13,063 bases of DNA, from NCBI GenBank assembly GCA_016840945.1, contig JAEORJ010000286.1, positions 1 through 13,063 on the forward strand. The letters run 5' to 3'. The notes under the pieces are model-generated. The model had not been told where the DNA came from, made no database searches, and worked only from the letters and a program-made list of their open reading frames with translations. The stretch is from Candidatus Gerdarchaeota archaeon. GTDB lineage: Archaea; Asgardarchaeota; Heimdallarchaeia; JABLTI01. Numbering within the stretch: position 1 is the stretch's first letter; the number at the start of each line of letters is the position of its first letter. This document shows, piece after piece, positions 1 to 7,556 of the stretch. A program made the translations under genes and the position numbers.

Positions 1-1
1 A

Positions 2-274
2 TCAAAAGATACTATACTTGATGAAAATGGATCAAAAAATTACGGTTTAGTTGCACTACCTGAAGGTAATGGTTGGGGAAAAATAATTCCTAACATCTAT
101 ATTTCTTCTGTTAGCCAAGAGCATGGAATTGTTAAAGCAAACGAAGATTTGATGAGAAAGGTAACAATAGGCGATATACTCTTTATAATACCTATCCATT
201 CATGTTTAACTGCTAATTTATTGAAAAAATACTATACTTTGGAAGGTAAAGAATTAACGTTCAATAATAAATAA
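2..274 (+). CDS. C-terminal end of a type III PLP enzyme (D-serine dehydratase / D-threonine aldolase-like), partial
   Basis: The frame is open from base 2 to the TAA at 272-274 and gives 90 residues; the start lies outside the window. The fragment contains the SQEHG segment followed by a GD..FIIP.HSC.TANL segment. This corresponds to the C-terminal beta-domain of the DSD1 family, where a His and a Cys in a P-N-H-x-C context bind the zinc that activates the substrate hydroxyl. Here the motif is PIHSC (codons 191-205), with Ile in place of the usual Asn. Known members cleave or dehydrate D-threonine, D-serine or related D-3-hydroxy amino acids in the cytosol using a PLP-bearing alanine-racemase-like barrel. 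The barrel and PLP lysine are off the window, so the exact substrate cannot be assigned. A T-tract follows about 30 bases after the stop. Confidence 0.75.
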   Translation, partial: SKDTILDENGSKNYGLVALPEGNGWGKIIPNIYISSVSQEHGIVKANEDLMRKVTIGDILFIIPIHSCLTANLLKKYYTLEGKELTFNNK

Positions 275-301
275 TTCAAATCTATTTTCTAGCAAATTCT
301 A

Positions 302-319
302 AGGAAAAAAGCTTTTTTT
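302..319 (+). terminator. A6-GC-T7 hairpin/T-tract terminator after the PLP-enzyme gene
   Basis: A self-complementary AAAAAAGCTTTTTT ends in seven T residues and lies about 30 bases downstream of the stop at 274. Archaeal RNA polymerase stops at T-tracts, and the short stem may help. This separates the upstream gene from the vWA gene. Confidence 0.45.
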
Positions 320-381
320 ATTGTTCTAATAGTCCAAAACAGTTCTGAAACTATTACTACAGATAACTTAAATCAAATTAT

Positions 382-392
382 AGTATATATTA
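382..392 (+). promoter_or_regulatory. Candidate TATA box for the vWA / RING-like operon
   Basis: AGTATATATTA sits in the gap between 274 and 454. A start site about 26 bases from its centre would fall near 413. That gives a leader of about 40 nt to the ATG at 454, or a leaderless message if the TTG at 415 were used. No clear BRE can be judged in such AT-rich sequence. Confidence 0.4.
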
Positions 393-453
393 CATATCCA
401 AAAATGATTATCGGTTGGAATTAGTAATCATAAAAACTTGGGTGTTGAAAAAA

Positions 454-2589
454 ATGCAAAAAAGATCCTTTGTCAGTCTCATGATTTGTATTGGCTTTTT
501 AATCAGTTTATTTATTAATATTAATTCAAATCAAGCATTAACAGAAACCCCGCAGACTTTTCCTGAACCGAAAACAAAAAACGATCTTCAAATCAATTTT
601 GAAGTTAATCAAACTATCATAGGGAAAGCACAAGGGGCGTTAGGCAATTTGACATTAGAAAATATCGGTATTGATCCTGTCGGTAATATAAGTATAGATT
701 TTGGTCTAAGTGGTGAATATGCAGAATTTTCTAGTACTTATCCAGAACATCAAGCAACGGCTTTATTAAATCCTGGATTTTCTACGAGCTACAACATTGA
801 AGTAGTACTGAATGAATCACTTGGAGGGGATGGTATAGAAAACCAAGCAGCAGATGTTTGTTTAATGTTTGATGCTAGTGGTTCAATGGGTGATGAAATA
901 GATTCTGTAAAAACAGAATTTCTTAATATCATGGAATATTTAATTCAAAAGATTCCTTCATTGCGAATAGGCGTTATTATTTATGGATGCGATGAGTATT
1001 CAGAATACCCACAAGAACATCCAGAAAACTATCGTGTTTTCACAGATGATTTTATCGCAATAAACAATTTTATTAATGGTATTATTGTTTCAGGAAGAGT
1101 GGAACCTTGGGGAGATGCACTCTATCTAGCAAATAGTTGGAACTGGCGAGAGGACGCTGCGAAAATGATTATAATGGTAGGCGATGAGGACTGCGATCCA
1201 GGACACATAGTGGGGGTAGGTTCTACTGCTGATTATTATAATGGAACACAATTATTGAATGTTGTAACCAACCTGAAAGAAAAAGGAGTAATAATTAACA
1301 CTGTTAATTCAGGAACAGATACAATGTTAGAAAATCAATTCAATTGGATTTCCGCTTATACTAATGGTGAAAGCGTTAACCTTCTGGAATTACAAGCACT
1401 ACCAGAACCTATTGATTTACCAGAATTAATTGAGATGTGGACATCTGAATTATCTCGAGAATATTTTGTTAATCTCTATGCAAATATTTCTTGGACTGAA
1501 TATACTATTGGTGGAGATTATGATTATGAAACACAGGAATCACTCTATATAATGATCGATTTGGCTCCTCCAGCAATAACCGTTACAAAATTAATTCTTC
1601 AACAACCTGATTATTCTTATAATATGCAAATTTATGCAGAGATAGAGGATTTATCAGGAGTAGAAGTAGCAAGTCTTTATTATACTTTAGATGATATAGA
1701 AGGGCCGGTAGAACCAACTTGGAATTTTCTACCTTTAACCGAATCAGTAAATGATACTTATTATAAAGAATTGACGGATCTAGATGAAGGTCAAAAAATA
1801 TCTTTCTATATTGTTGCAATGGATATTATGGGAAATAGTGGTCAAACAGTTATCTATAATGAAACAATAGCGATCACTCCAAATATATTAGGATCGACAA
1901 CACTGCTAATCTTATTCAAAGATGACTCATCTGTAATGATTTTTTATGATTTATCAGATAAAGACATTGGGTATTTGTGGTTAAAATATGCTGAAGATTA
2001 TGAAATTACGTTGGGTTCAGAAATAGATTTTGATATAACACTGCTATATCAAGGTGCTGAAAATCAGATTTACAAGATAGAAAAACTTGGCACAGAAACT
2101 ATAGTTCCAGTAATTATAAGTGGGAACATTACAACAACACCCATTAAAATTTATTGGAACTATGCGATGGCTGTTTATTCAGATAATTATATGAATAGTT
2201 ATTGGGAAATTTCTGATACTATCTCAAATTATTTGATCCAAACAACATTTGAAGTGGATAATTATTTGGGTATTCTTCCACAATCAACAGAATTAGTTGC
2301 CAATATTTATCTTTATGATGATAGTTGGAATTTAGTTGATATAATAATACCTGGTTCACCTATATTTATTCAAAAAGGAACTTATTACCTTTGGATTGTT
2401 CAAAGTTACCGATTTGGTTACTTTAGTTTATATTTCGGTAATAACCCATCTTATACATCAAATCCCTATTATCCCCCTGGATCATCTGGTTCACCATTTA
2501 TTATTACTATAATTATCATAGGGAATGTGCTTTTAGGTGCATTATTCATTTCAAAGAAAAAAAGGGCAAAAGGAAGACAAATGAATTAA
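454..2589 (+). CDS. Secreted, membrane-anchored von Willebrand factor A domain protein
   Basis: The product has 711 residues with the ATG at 454; the frame is open back to a TTG at 415. I prefer the ATG because it places a basic-hydrophobic signal segment (residues 1-28) at the very N-terminus and a GGTG ribosome-binding motif (441-444) lies about 10 bases upstream. Residues about 40-130 form a beta-rich, Ig-like stretch. A vWA domain spans about 133-330, with the metal-binding (MIDAS) motif D140-A-S142-G-S144 and a VGDEDCD segment at about 243-248. An Ig/FN3-like domain follows at about 371-470, then an unrecognised beta-rich region. The C-terminus has a membrane helix at about 681-703 and a basic KKKR tail, so the protein should face outward with a short cytosolic tail. 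vWA domains with intact MIDAS residues bind protein ligands or matrix through a divalent cation. The gene lies 35 bases before the RING-like receptor gene and is probably co-transcribed with it. The ligand is unknown. Confidence 0.8.
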   Translation: MQKRSFVSLMICIGFLISLFININSNQALTETPQTFPEPKTKNDLQINFEVNQTIIGKAQGALGNLTLENIGIDPVGNISIDFGLSGEYAEFSSTYPEHQATALLNPGFSTSYNIEVVLNESLGGDGIENQAADVCLMFDASGSMGDEIDSVKTEFLNIMEYLIQKIPSLRIGVIIYGCDEYSEYPQEHPENYRVFTDDFIAINNFINGIIVSGRVEPWGDALYLANSWNWREDAAKMIIMVGDEDCDPGHIVGVGSTADYYNGTQLLNVVTNLKEKGVIINTVNSGTDTMLENQFNWISAYTNGESVNLLELQALPEPIDLPELIEMWTSELSREYFVNLYANISWTEYTIGGDYDYETQESLYIMIDLAPPAITVTKLILQQPDYSYNMQIYAEIEDLSGVEVASLYYTLDDIEGPVEPTWNFLPLTESVNDTYYKELTDLDEGQKISFYIVAMDIMGNSGQTVIYNETIAITPNILGSTTLLILFKDDSSVMIFYDLSDKDIGYLWLKYAEDYEITLGSEIDFDITLLYQGAENQIYKIEKLGTETIVPVIISGNITTTPIKIYWNYAMAVYSDNYMNSYWEISDTISNYLIQTTFEVDNYLGILPQSTELVANIYLYDDSWNLVDIIIPGSPIFIQKGTYYLWIVQSYRFGYFSLYFGNNPSYTSNPYYPPGSSGSPFIITIIIIGNVLLGALFISKKKRAKGRQMN

Positions 2590-2624
2590 CTTCCTTTTTT
2601 TATTAAGATAAGGAGTTTAGTAAA

Positions 2625-5600
2625 ATGAAAAAAGAGTTTCGAGCTTTCATAATTATTTCAACAATAATCCTTGCTTCAATATTAGCTTCAGCAATATCAA
2701 TAAATGCTGCTCGAAAAGGAGAAACATTAACCGAAACTACATTAGAAACAGGTCTATCATATACATTAATTGATAATAGTCAATATGATTTTACTAGCTC
2801 TAATTTCGGCACAGTAAATTATAATTCCTCAATTAATATAAAAGATACCTTGTCAATTGAAGGAGAAACCGGAATAGAAGATGCAATTGCTATTATTGGA
2901 TCTGTAAAAAATGCTACAGATGATTCTCATGGCTTTATTGAACTTTATACTTTTGAACAAATAAGTGATACTATTCAAACAACAATATTTGATACCTATA
3001 TTGATCCATTAGTGCTATCAGAAAGTGAATATCTATCAGCTCAATTAGTTACAAAAAGCCTTGATGGTTTGGGTAATCAACAATTAATTATTCTACTTAA
3101 AACAATTGGCACTACAAATTTTACTCTTGATTTCTTAGAATACTCTATTAATGGATTATTATTAAATTATACATTTGCTGTATCATCGTCTTTATTTGAT
3201 ACTATAAATGATTTTGAAATTCTAGATGTCGATGGAGATAATATTGCTGAATTATATTTGTTAGGAACAAATAACTCTGCTACAAATATGGTTTTAGCTG
3301 AATTTATTTACAATCCATTTCTAGAAAATTTTACTTTAGCGAATACTTTTACTTGGTCAAATATTAATAATCAATTCATAGAATTGTTACAGTTCTCAGA
3401 GAATGGATTGGTTAATTTTATTATTGCAGGACTAAAAACAAGTCCATCATTGAAATCTTATGCTTTAGCTATTGGTTTAGAAAAAGATTCAGTTAGAGAT
3501 TTTTCACTTCTCAGTAATTCAACATTTTCTTATGGTGTTGATATTTTCAGAATTTATAGTATGAAACCTTATACCATAGGAGCTGAATCAGTTAATAAAG
3601 TAGCATTATTTGGTACGTTTATAGACAACGGTGTTGATAATTATCCATTTTGTGTGATTCTATCATATAATAATGGACTCGTTGCGGGACAATTAGGTAT
3701 TAGGGTAGAAGAAACTCCAAATTGGAGTCGGGATGGTTTAATAGTAGATTTAAATTTCGACAATAAAAGCGAGATAATTATAACAACATATGATTTTACA
3801 GCATTAAGTATTAGCGAATACGAAATCTATTCGAACTCAGGTTTCACTAAAATTGATTTTGGCGAAACTCCATTGAGACGAATCAGGTTAAGTAGTTCAC
3901 TTACAACAGCAACAATGCAAATAGGAATGTTTGTTGGGAAAAATGTTCAAAATAGAGATGCAATTACTTTCTATAAGATTCAACATCTACCATTCAAATT
4001 GAAAGGCAATTCAGAAGTATTACATGAAAATGCACAGAATTATTTCAGATTAGAAACGTATGAATACGATGGTGAAATAGTAACTAGAACAGATTTAACA
4101 ACAAATCTTAGTATAGTAGGGGATCCAACTTCAGCGAAAACATACAATCAATTCCCACAGAATTTCTCATACTTTTTTGAACCATTAGCTACAGATGTAG
4201 CTGAAGAAAAAATCTTTTCAATAGAAATTAATTATGGTTCAAATGTATTATATGTAGCTGAAACTAACCTTTATGTTGATAGATTACCAACATTTAGTGT
4301 TACAACACCAACTACGATAATCATACTACGGAATACAAATGAAATAAATGGAACATTTGAATTACTAATAAAAAATAATTTACAAGATACACTAGTGGTA
4401 AATGCTTCAGTCATTCCATTAGCAGCTTATAAAACAGTCAATACACAATTCACTATTGCACCAAATACTAAAGCAACACAAAGTGTTGAATTTACCTTTG
4501 AAGGAACTACACCAGCATCAAAATATATTGAATTCTTCACAGTCCGTTTTGAATCAATAATGGGAACATTTGAGATATTTGCTGAAATAACTGTTACCAA
4601 TAAATTAGCAATTACTTTTAATGATATGTTAATGGTCTTTTGGATTGCAATCATTGTTGTTCTAATTATTTATGTCGGATTCGGGTTAGCAATAAATAGG
4701 TTAACTATTCAACAAATGGATCGCCATTTTTCAACTAAAAATGAATTAGAGTTAGAATATAAGGCTTTTAAGAAACAAGCAATAAATTCACTCTTGAGAA
4801 GGTATACTAAAGATGGGGATTGGAAAGCGGGGTTAGAATTAGCAGAGGAATATATGCCTTCATTTATACCTCACTTTCATAAATATCGTGCGAGAGATAA
4901 ATTGGATATTGGTCAAAATCTACTCGAGCATGGGAGTTTTGAGGATGGTTTAGTCTATTGGGCAGAAGCATACGAATCACTTGAAAAAGTGGGAGAACAT
5001 CAATACATCGATACTTTAGAGTGGTTAATGACACCTTTGGGGAGAATAGTAGAGGCTTTGAAAATGAAAAAGGGTTCAGAGAAGATCAATATTTTGCAAA
5101 AGGAGTTCCAAAATCTAAACACAATGAGAGATCAAACAAAAATCATTTATGGGATAACTCTAGATGTTCCGCTATTTCTTGTAGCGGAACAATTAGGGTT
5201 AGCTTTAAAGGATAATGAAGAATTACAATCCTCTTTGAATTATTTACAAATAGCTTACCAAGATGCTCCAAATGATCAGAAGAATCGTATAGTTTCAGAA
5301 ATAACCAGTTTGATTAGTTTAGGTGTTGTACCTGTTGAAATGTCTTTACCTGCGGATTATGAAGCAATAAACGAACGGATTAAGAATAGAACTATCAAAT
5401 GTTTCTCATGTGGGGAAGAACGAACGAATATAAATGAGCCTTGTTCAAATTGTGGTATTGAAACAGTTTATTGTTCAGTCTGTAAATTACCAATATCCTT
5501 CGGTTCAGAATACCTTGAATGTAATCACTGTAACAACATAGCTCATAAGGAACATTTACTCGAATGGATAAAAGTCAAAGGATCCTGTCCTGTATGTCAG

Positions 5601-5648
5601 CAAAAAATCGATTTCGAGAAAAAGAAAGTCGTCAAGGGAAAGAAGTAG
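2625..5648 (+). CDS. Receptor-like membrane protein: beta-rich FG-GAP-like ectodomain, one TM helix, helical cytosolic region, zinc ribbon and RING-like finger
   Basis: The product has 1007 residues. The ATG is supported by AAGGAG at 2610-2615, nine bases upstream. Residues 7-28 form a signal/anchor segment. Residues about 35-550 are beta-rich with FG-GAP/VCBS-like acidic loops, for example D201-V-D203-G-D205 and D375-L-N-F-D379, suggesting a propeller-type ectodomain. An Ig-like domain lies at about 554-663, then a membrane helix at about 669-691. The remaining ~315 residues should be cytosolic. Residues about 703-905 are helical and TPR-like. A zinc ribbon follows (C926, C929, C940, C943). 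The last domain has the ligand order C950, C953, C966, C969, H974, H977, C988, C991, i.e. C-x2-C-x12-C-x2-C-x4-H-x2-H-x10-C-x2-C, with W981 before the final CPVC. That reads as RING-like, with C3-C4-H5 spacing closer to PHD fingers. Gln replaces the usual Lys/Arg linchpin after the last Cys. E3 ligase activity is inference; the finger could simply be structural. An upstream T-tract (2591-2600) may attenuate transcription from the vWA gene. Confidence 0.8.
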   Translation: MKKEFRAFIIISTIILASILASAISINAARKGETLTETTLETGLSYTLIDNSQYDFTSSNFGTVNYNSSINIKDTLSIEGETGIEDAIAIIGSVKNATDDSHGFIELYTFEQISDTIQTTIFDTYIDPLVLSESEYLSAQLVTKSLDGLGNQQLIILLKTIGTTNFTLDFLEYSINGLLLNYTFAVSSSLFDTINDFEILDVDGDNIAELYLLGTNNSATNMVLAEFIYNPFLENFTLANTFTWSNINNQFIELLQFSENGLVNFIIAGLKTSPSLKSYALAIGLEKDSVRDFSLLSNSTFSYGVDIFRIYSMKPYTIGAESVNKVALFGTFIDNGVDNYPFCVILSYNNGLVAGQLGIRVEETPNWSRDGLIVDLNFDNKSEIIITTYDFTALSISEYEIYSNSGFTKIDFGETPLRRIRLSSSLTTATMQIGMFVGKNVQNRDAITFYKIQHLPFKLKGNSEVLHENAQNYFRLETYEYDGEIVTRTDLTTNLSIVGDPTSAKTYNQFPQNFSYFFEPLATDVAEEKIFSIEINYGSNVLYVAETNLYVDRLPTFSVTTPTTIIILRNTNEINGTFELLIKNNLQDTLVVNASVIPLAAYKTVNTQFTIAPNTKATQSVEFTFEGTTPASKYIEFFTVRFESIMGTFEIFAEITVTNKLAITFNDMLMVFWIAIIVVLIIYVGFGLAINRLTIQQMDRHFSTKNELELEYKAFKKQAINSLLRRYTKDGDWKAGLELAEEYMPSFIPHFHKYRARDKLDIGQNLLEHGSFEDGLVYWAEAYESLEKVGEHQYIDTLEWLMTPLGRIVEALKMKKGSEKINILQKEFQNLNTMRDQTKIIYGITLDVPLFLVAEQLGLALKDNEELQSSLNYLQIAYQDAPNDQKNRIVSEITSLISLGVVPVEMSLPADYEAINERIKNRTIKCFSCGEERTNINEPCSNCGIETVYCSVCKLPISFGSEYLECNHCNNIAHKEHLLEWIKVKGSCPVCQQKIDFEKKKVVKGKK

Positions 5649-5670
5649 TTTAATTAGGGTGAGAGTTGAG

Positions 5671-5711
5671 AGCTATCCCTCCAATTTTGGGGGGATAGTT
5701 TCTTTGTTTTT
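5671..5711 (+). terminator. Strong hairpin terminator after the RING-like gene
   Basis: CTATCCCTCC (5673-5682) pairs with GGGGGGATAG (5689-5698) across a six-base loop, with one T-G wobble. A G-T and an A-T pair extend the stem outward to 5671/5700. A T-rich run follows (to about 5711), which fits termination of + strand transcription. The opposite strand lacks a T-run after the stem, so it should not serve the converging CYTH gene equally well. Confidence 0.7.
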
Positions 5712-5781
5712 ATGATTCTATCTTATCTTGTATTTCTCTTATGGTACATCTTGATTATAATTGCCATTCTACTATTGTCAA

Positions 5782-6309
5782 TCATTCTTTGGTAATCTCT
5801 TGTTTAAGTTGCAATAATAAATCACTATAGGAGAGACTTTGAATATCTTTAGGTTGAATATTAAATAGCTGAATATAGGACTCAACTAATTTGTGAAGTG
5901 CATCTATTTCTTGATGATTTTCTGTCATCGCTTCGATTTCAATAAAGCTACCTAATCCTTTCACTACGTCAAGATTGAATTTAACATTGTTTATGAAATA
6001 CATTTCTCTAGTTTTTTCTACTTCAATAAGAATACCAATAGACTCACGAAGAATTTTCTCGAGTATTAGAGGATTAGTTGATTTATATAAATGGAATTCA
6101 CTTGGCTTAATACCTTGAATGTTTTCACGAGAATAAAAAACTAATGCATTTTCTATTTGGCCTTTACGTAATTTTAAACGACCGAAATTCGAGTTAAAAT
6201 AAACATCTGTTTGTTTATCTATACCACCAAATTGTGCATTTCTTGACTTCAGCATTTCTCTAATGTTTTCATGATTTGAACATCTTGCTTTAATTTCAAC
6301 ATCGATCAT
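5782..6309 (-). CDS. CYTH-domain protein, CyaB-like (class IV adenylyl cyclase / triphosphate tunnel family)
   Basis: The product has 175 residues, close to the usual length of single-domain CYTH proteins. The entry motif is D3-V-E5-I-K7, matching the family E-x-E-x-K except that Asp replaces the first Glu. Further tunnel residues appear in order: R44/K46/R48 in GRLKLRKG, Y59 and R61, E96-x2-K99-x-R101, L113-D114, and the terminal G118-x-G120-S-F-x-E124-x-E126. These basic and acidic side chains bind the triphosphate and metal ions in characterised members. Family members include adenylyl cyclase CyaB, thiamine triphosphatase and inorganic triphosphatases. The archaeal CyaB-like branch is mostly uncharacterised, so the reaction cannot be chosen from sequence. 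The gene follows the CBM9-like gene on the same strand after 47 bases and could be co-transcribed. No clear SD is visible; an 8-bp inverted repeat lies just upstream of the start. Confidence 0.85.
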   Translation of the reverse strand: MIDVEIKARCSNHENIREMLKSRNAQFGGIDKQTDVYFNSNFGRLKLRKGQIENALVFYSRENIQGIKPSEFHLYKSTNPLILEKILRESIGILIEVEKTREMYFINNVKFNLDVVKGLGSFIEIEAMTENHQEIDALHKLVESYIQLFNIQPKDIQSLSYSDLLLQLKQEITKE

Positions 6310-6314
6310 AATGA

Positions 6315-6334
6315 ATTCTAATATAAATTAGAAT
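6315..6334 (-). repeat. 8-bp perfect inverted repeat just upstream of the CYTH start
   Basis: ATTCTAAT (6315-6322) and ATTAGAAT (6327-6334) flank a four-base spacer, ending six bases upstream of the ATG at 6309. It could be an operator or a small 5' hairpin masking initiation. In AT-rich sequence an 8-bp arm can arise by chance. Confidence 0.35.
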
Positions 6335-6356
6335 ATCAATTTTATCAAAGTTTTAT

Positions 6357-7175
6357 CTATGAGTTTTGTTTGCTTTTTCTTGCTAAATATAGTACGACGC
6401 TAACATTAACAATTGCAATTACAGCAATAGGCAAACCAATAATTAATGTAGGTAGACTATATTGTTTCCATTGTCTTATATTAAGCAAAATATAATCGTA
6501 TGAATTACTAATAAAATGATATTGGGTTAAATTATTTGGACTATTAAAATCAAAATTAATTTCTATAAACAAATCTAGTGTATTATGTAACAGAAGATTC
6601 GGATCATTACCTAGAAGATCAGAGGAATTAAAAGGTAAAGAAAACTCGATTCCCCAATAATCAGTATTATTTCTATACGCAACAGAAAAATCAATTGTAG
6701 TATCATTAACAATTTTTGATATATTATTTGTAACAATTGTGTGACAATCATAAAGGGTTGATATATTTTGAGTTAATCGTAATTGTTTAACATCGTGACC
6801 TGAACCTAATATTGATTTATCTCTCCACAGAGGTTCAGAGTAATTAGTGCGGAAAATCAAAGTAAAAGTTAGATTATTGATAATAGGCATTGGAACATTG
6901 AATCCTAAATAAAGCATCTGATTTGGTGTATGTATTGATAATACAGTTAATGCTAATCCTGTTGATTGATTAGCATAAAATAAATCTATTTTTTCTGAAC
7001 TACTTTCACGCCAAGGCTTCTCTTCTAAATCACCATCTAAAATAGGTTCATTAGCTTTCCAAGTTTGAAGCTTTATTTCTGTTGTAGAAACAGAACCAGT
7101 AATAGGTAATAAACCAATCAAACTGATCAATAAAAGTGTAGAAAGAGGTATTCCAAATTTATACTTTCTAGGCAT
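6357..7175 (-). CDS. Secreted, membrane-anchored CBM9/DOMON-like beta-sandwich protein
   Basis: The product has 272 residues. The ATG is set by AGGAG at 7184-7188, eight bases upstream. Residues 1-28 are a signal peptide (basic MPRKYK, then a hydrophobic core). The segment P44-I-L-D47-G48-D49-L-x4-W55 matches the opening strand of CBM9-like/DOMON-type domains (pattern LDG-x-L-x-E-x2-W). The rest to about 235 is beta-rich with conserved-looking W and Y residues. A membrane helix lies at about 241-264, followed by a short basic tail, so the domain faces outside. About nine N-x-S/T sequons (for example N69, N101, N111, N137, N183, N215) suggest a heavily N-glycosylated ectodomain. CBM9-like domains bind sugar ends, and DOMON relatives bind haem or sugars. 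There is no obvious haem Met/His pair, so sugar binding is the more likely guess. The ligand is unknown. Confidence 0.65.
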   Translation of the reverse strand: MPRKYKFGIPLSTLLLISLIGLLPITGSVSTTEIKLQTWKANEPILDGDLEEKPWRESSSEKIDLFYANQSTGLALTVLSIHTPNQMLYLGFNVPMPIINNLTFTLIFRTNYSEPLWRDKSILGSGHDVKQLRLTQNISTLYDCHTIVTNNISKIVNDTTIDFSVAYRNNTDYWGIEFSLPFNSSDLLGNDPNLLLHNTLDLFIEINFDFNSPNNLTQYHFISNSYDYILLNIRQWKQYSLPTLIIGLPIAVIAIVNVSVVLYLARKSKQNS

Positions 7176-7256
7176 GTTTGTTACTCCTAAGCTTCACACT
7201 AAATTATCTTGGAAATAATTAATTTAATCGTATTAAAATTTACGTTTTAAGGTATT

Positions 7257-7301
7257 CGAAAACAAAAACGCGGGAACTTTCCGAGTAGAAAAGTCCCGCG
7301 T
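7257..7301 (-). terminator. GC-rich hairpin plus T-tract terminator on the - strand
   Basis: ACGCGGGA (7301-7294) pairs with TCCCGCGT (7275-7268), and GAAA-type pairing extends the stem inward to 7290/7280. The - strand continues as five T, G, four T. It could end the small RNA or transcription from further upstream, before the CBM9-like gene. Confidence 0.6.
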
Positions 7302-7357
7302 CGAAACAGGAGATAGTCAATATTCAAAATGGCGTGCCAAATGGCATTATGCACGCT
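7257..7357 (-). ncRNA. Putative structured small RNA gene (two hairpins, own TATA box and terminator)
   Basis: On the - strand a first hairpin pairs GCGTGC (7356-7351) with GCACGC (7337-7332) around a 13-base loop. A ~30-base single-stranded linker follows, containing CTATCTCCTGTT (7316-7305). A second stem then pairs bases 7301-7290 with 7280-7268, 12 pairs with one bulged base at 7276 and a GC-rich base. The transcript would end with TTTTTGTTTTC (7267-7257). A TATA-like element at 7387-7376 places a start about 26 bases downstream, at the foot of the first hairpin. High GC content in an otherwise AT-rich region is a classic RNA-gene signature in archaea. I find no tRNA fold, no C/D boxes, and no ANA box after a hairpin, so it is not an obvious known class. 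Strand choice rests on the T-tract and TATA positions. The + strand also has a T6 run at 7373-7378 downstream of the hairpins, so the opposite orientation is possible. Confidence 0.55.
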
Positions 7358-7375
7358 AATATAACATAGTCCTTT

Positions 7376-7387
7376 TTTAAATATAAA
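7376..7387 (-). promoter_or_regulatory. TATA box candidate for the small RNA
   Basis: Read on the - strand the element is TTTATATTTAAA. Its centre (about 7383) is 26 bases from 7357, the foot of the first hairpin, which matches archaeal TATA-to-start spacing. Confidence 0.45.
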
Positions 7388-7530
7388 CATATTCTTGTAA
7401 CTGTTAATTCTTCTTTCAAACTTTTGTTTGTCCTTTTAAGAATAAGCTTGATATTTGTCGGGTATGATTTGAGTATAAACAGCTTAGATTTTTTAAAAAA
7501 ATGATTAAATAAATAAAATAATCCTTTTAT

Positions 7531-7544
7531 TAAAAAATAAAAAA
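7531..7544 (-). terminator. T-tract terminator after the small membrane protein gene
   Basis: The - strand reads TTTTTTATTTTTTA starting 12 bases after the TAG stop at 7557-7559. T-rich tracts of this kind end archaeal transcripts. A weak 4-bp ATAG/CTAT stem precedes it. Confidence 0.45.
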
Positions 7545-7556
7545 GGCTATAGGAGA

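Larger units (their letters stand above)
7176..7556. other. 381-base intergenic region, mostly AT-rich, with a GC-rich structured island
   Basis: No credible protein gene is seen here. Bases 7176-7256 hold the upstream region of the CBM9-like gene, including its SD at 7184-7188. Bases 7257-7357 hold a two-hairpin GC-rich island, described separately as a putative RNA gene. Bases 7373-7388 hold its TATA candidate. Bases 7390-7530 are AT-rich with no recognised element beyond a TTTTTTAAAAAA run. Bases 7531-7556 are the T-rich (on the - strand) end of the small membrane protein gene. Confidence 0.6.

Noticed and set aside
415..453. Upstream TTG start for the vWA gene
   Set aside because: It would put polar and charged codons ahead of the signal peptide, and it lacks an SD. 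The ATG at 454 has GGTG at proper spacing. A leaderless TTG start remains possible given the TATA position.
7257..7357. tRNA, C/D or H/ACA RNA
   Set aside because: I found no cloverleaf or T-loop motif, no RUGAUGA/CUGA boxes, and no ANA box after a hairpin. It is kept only as an unclassified structured RNA.
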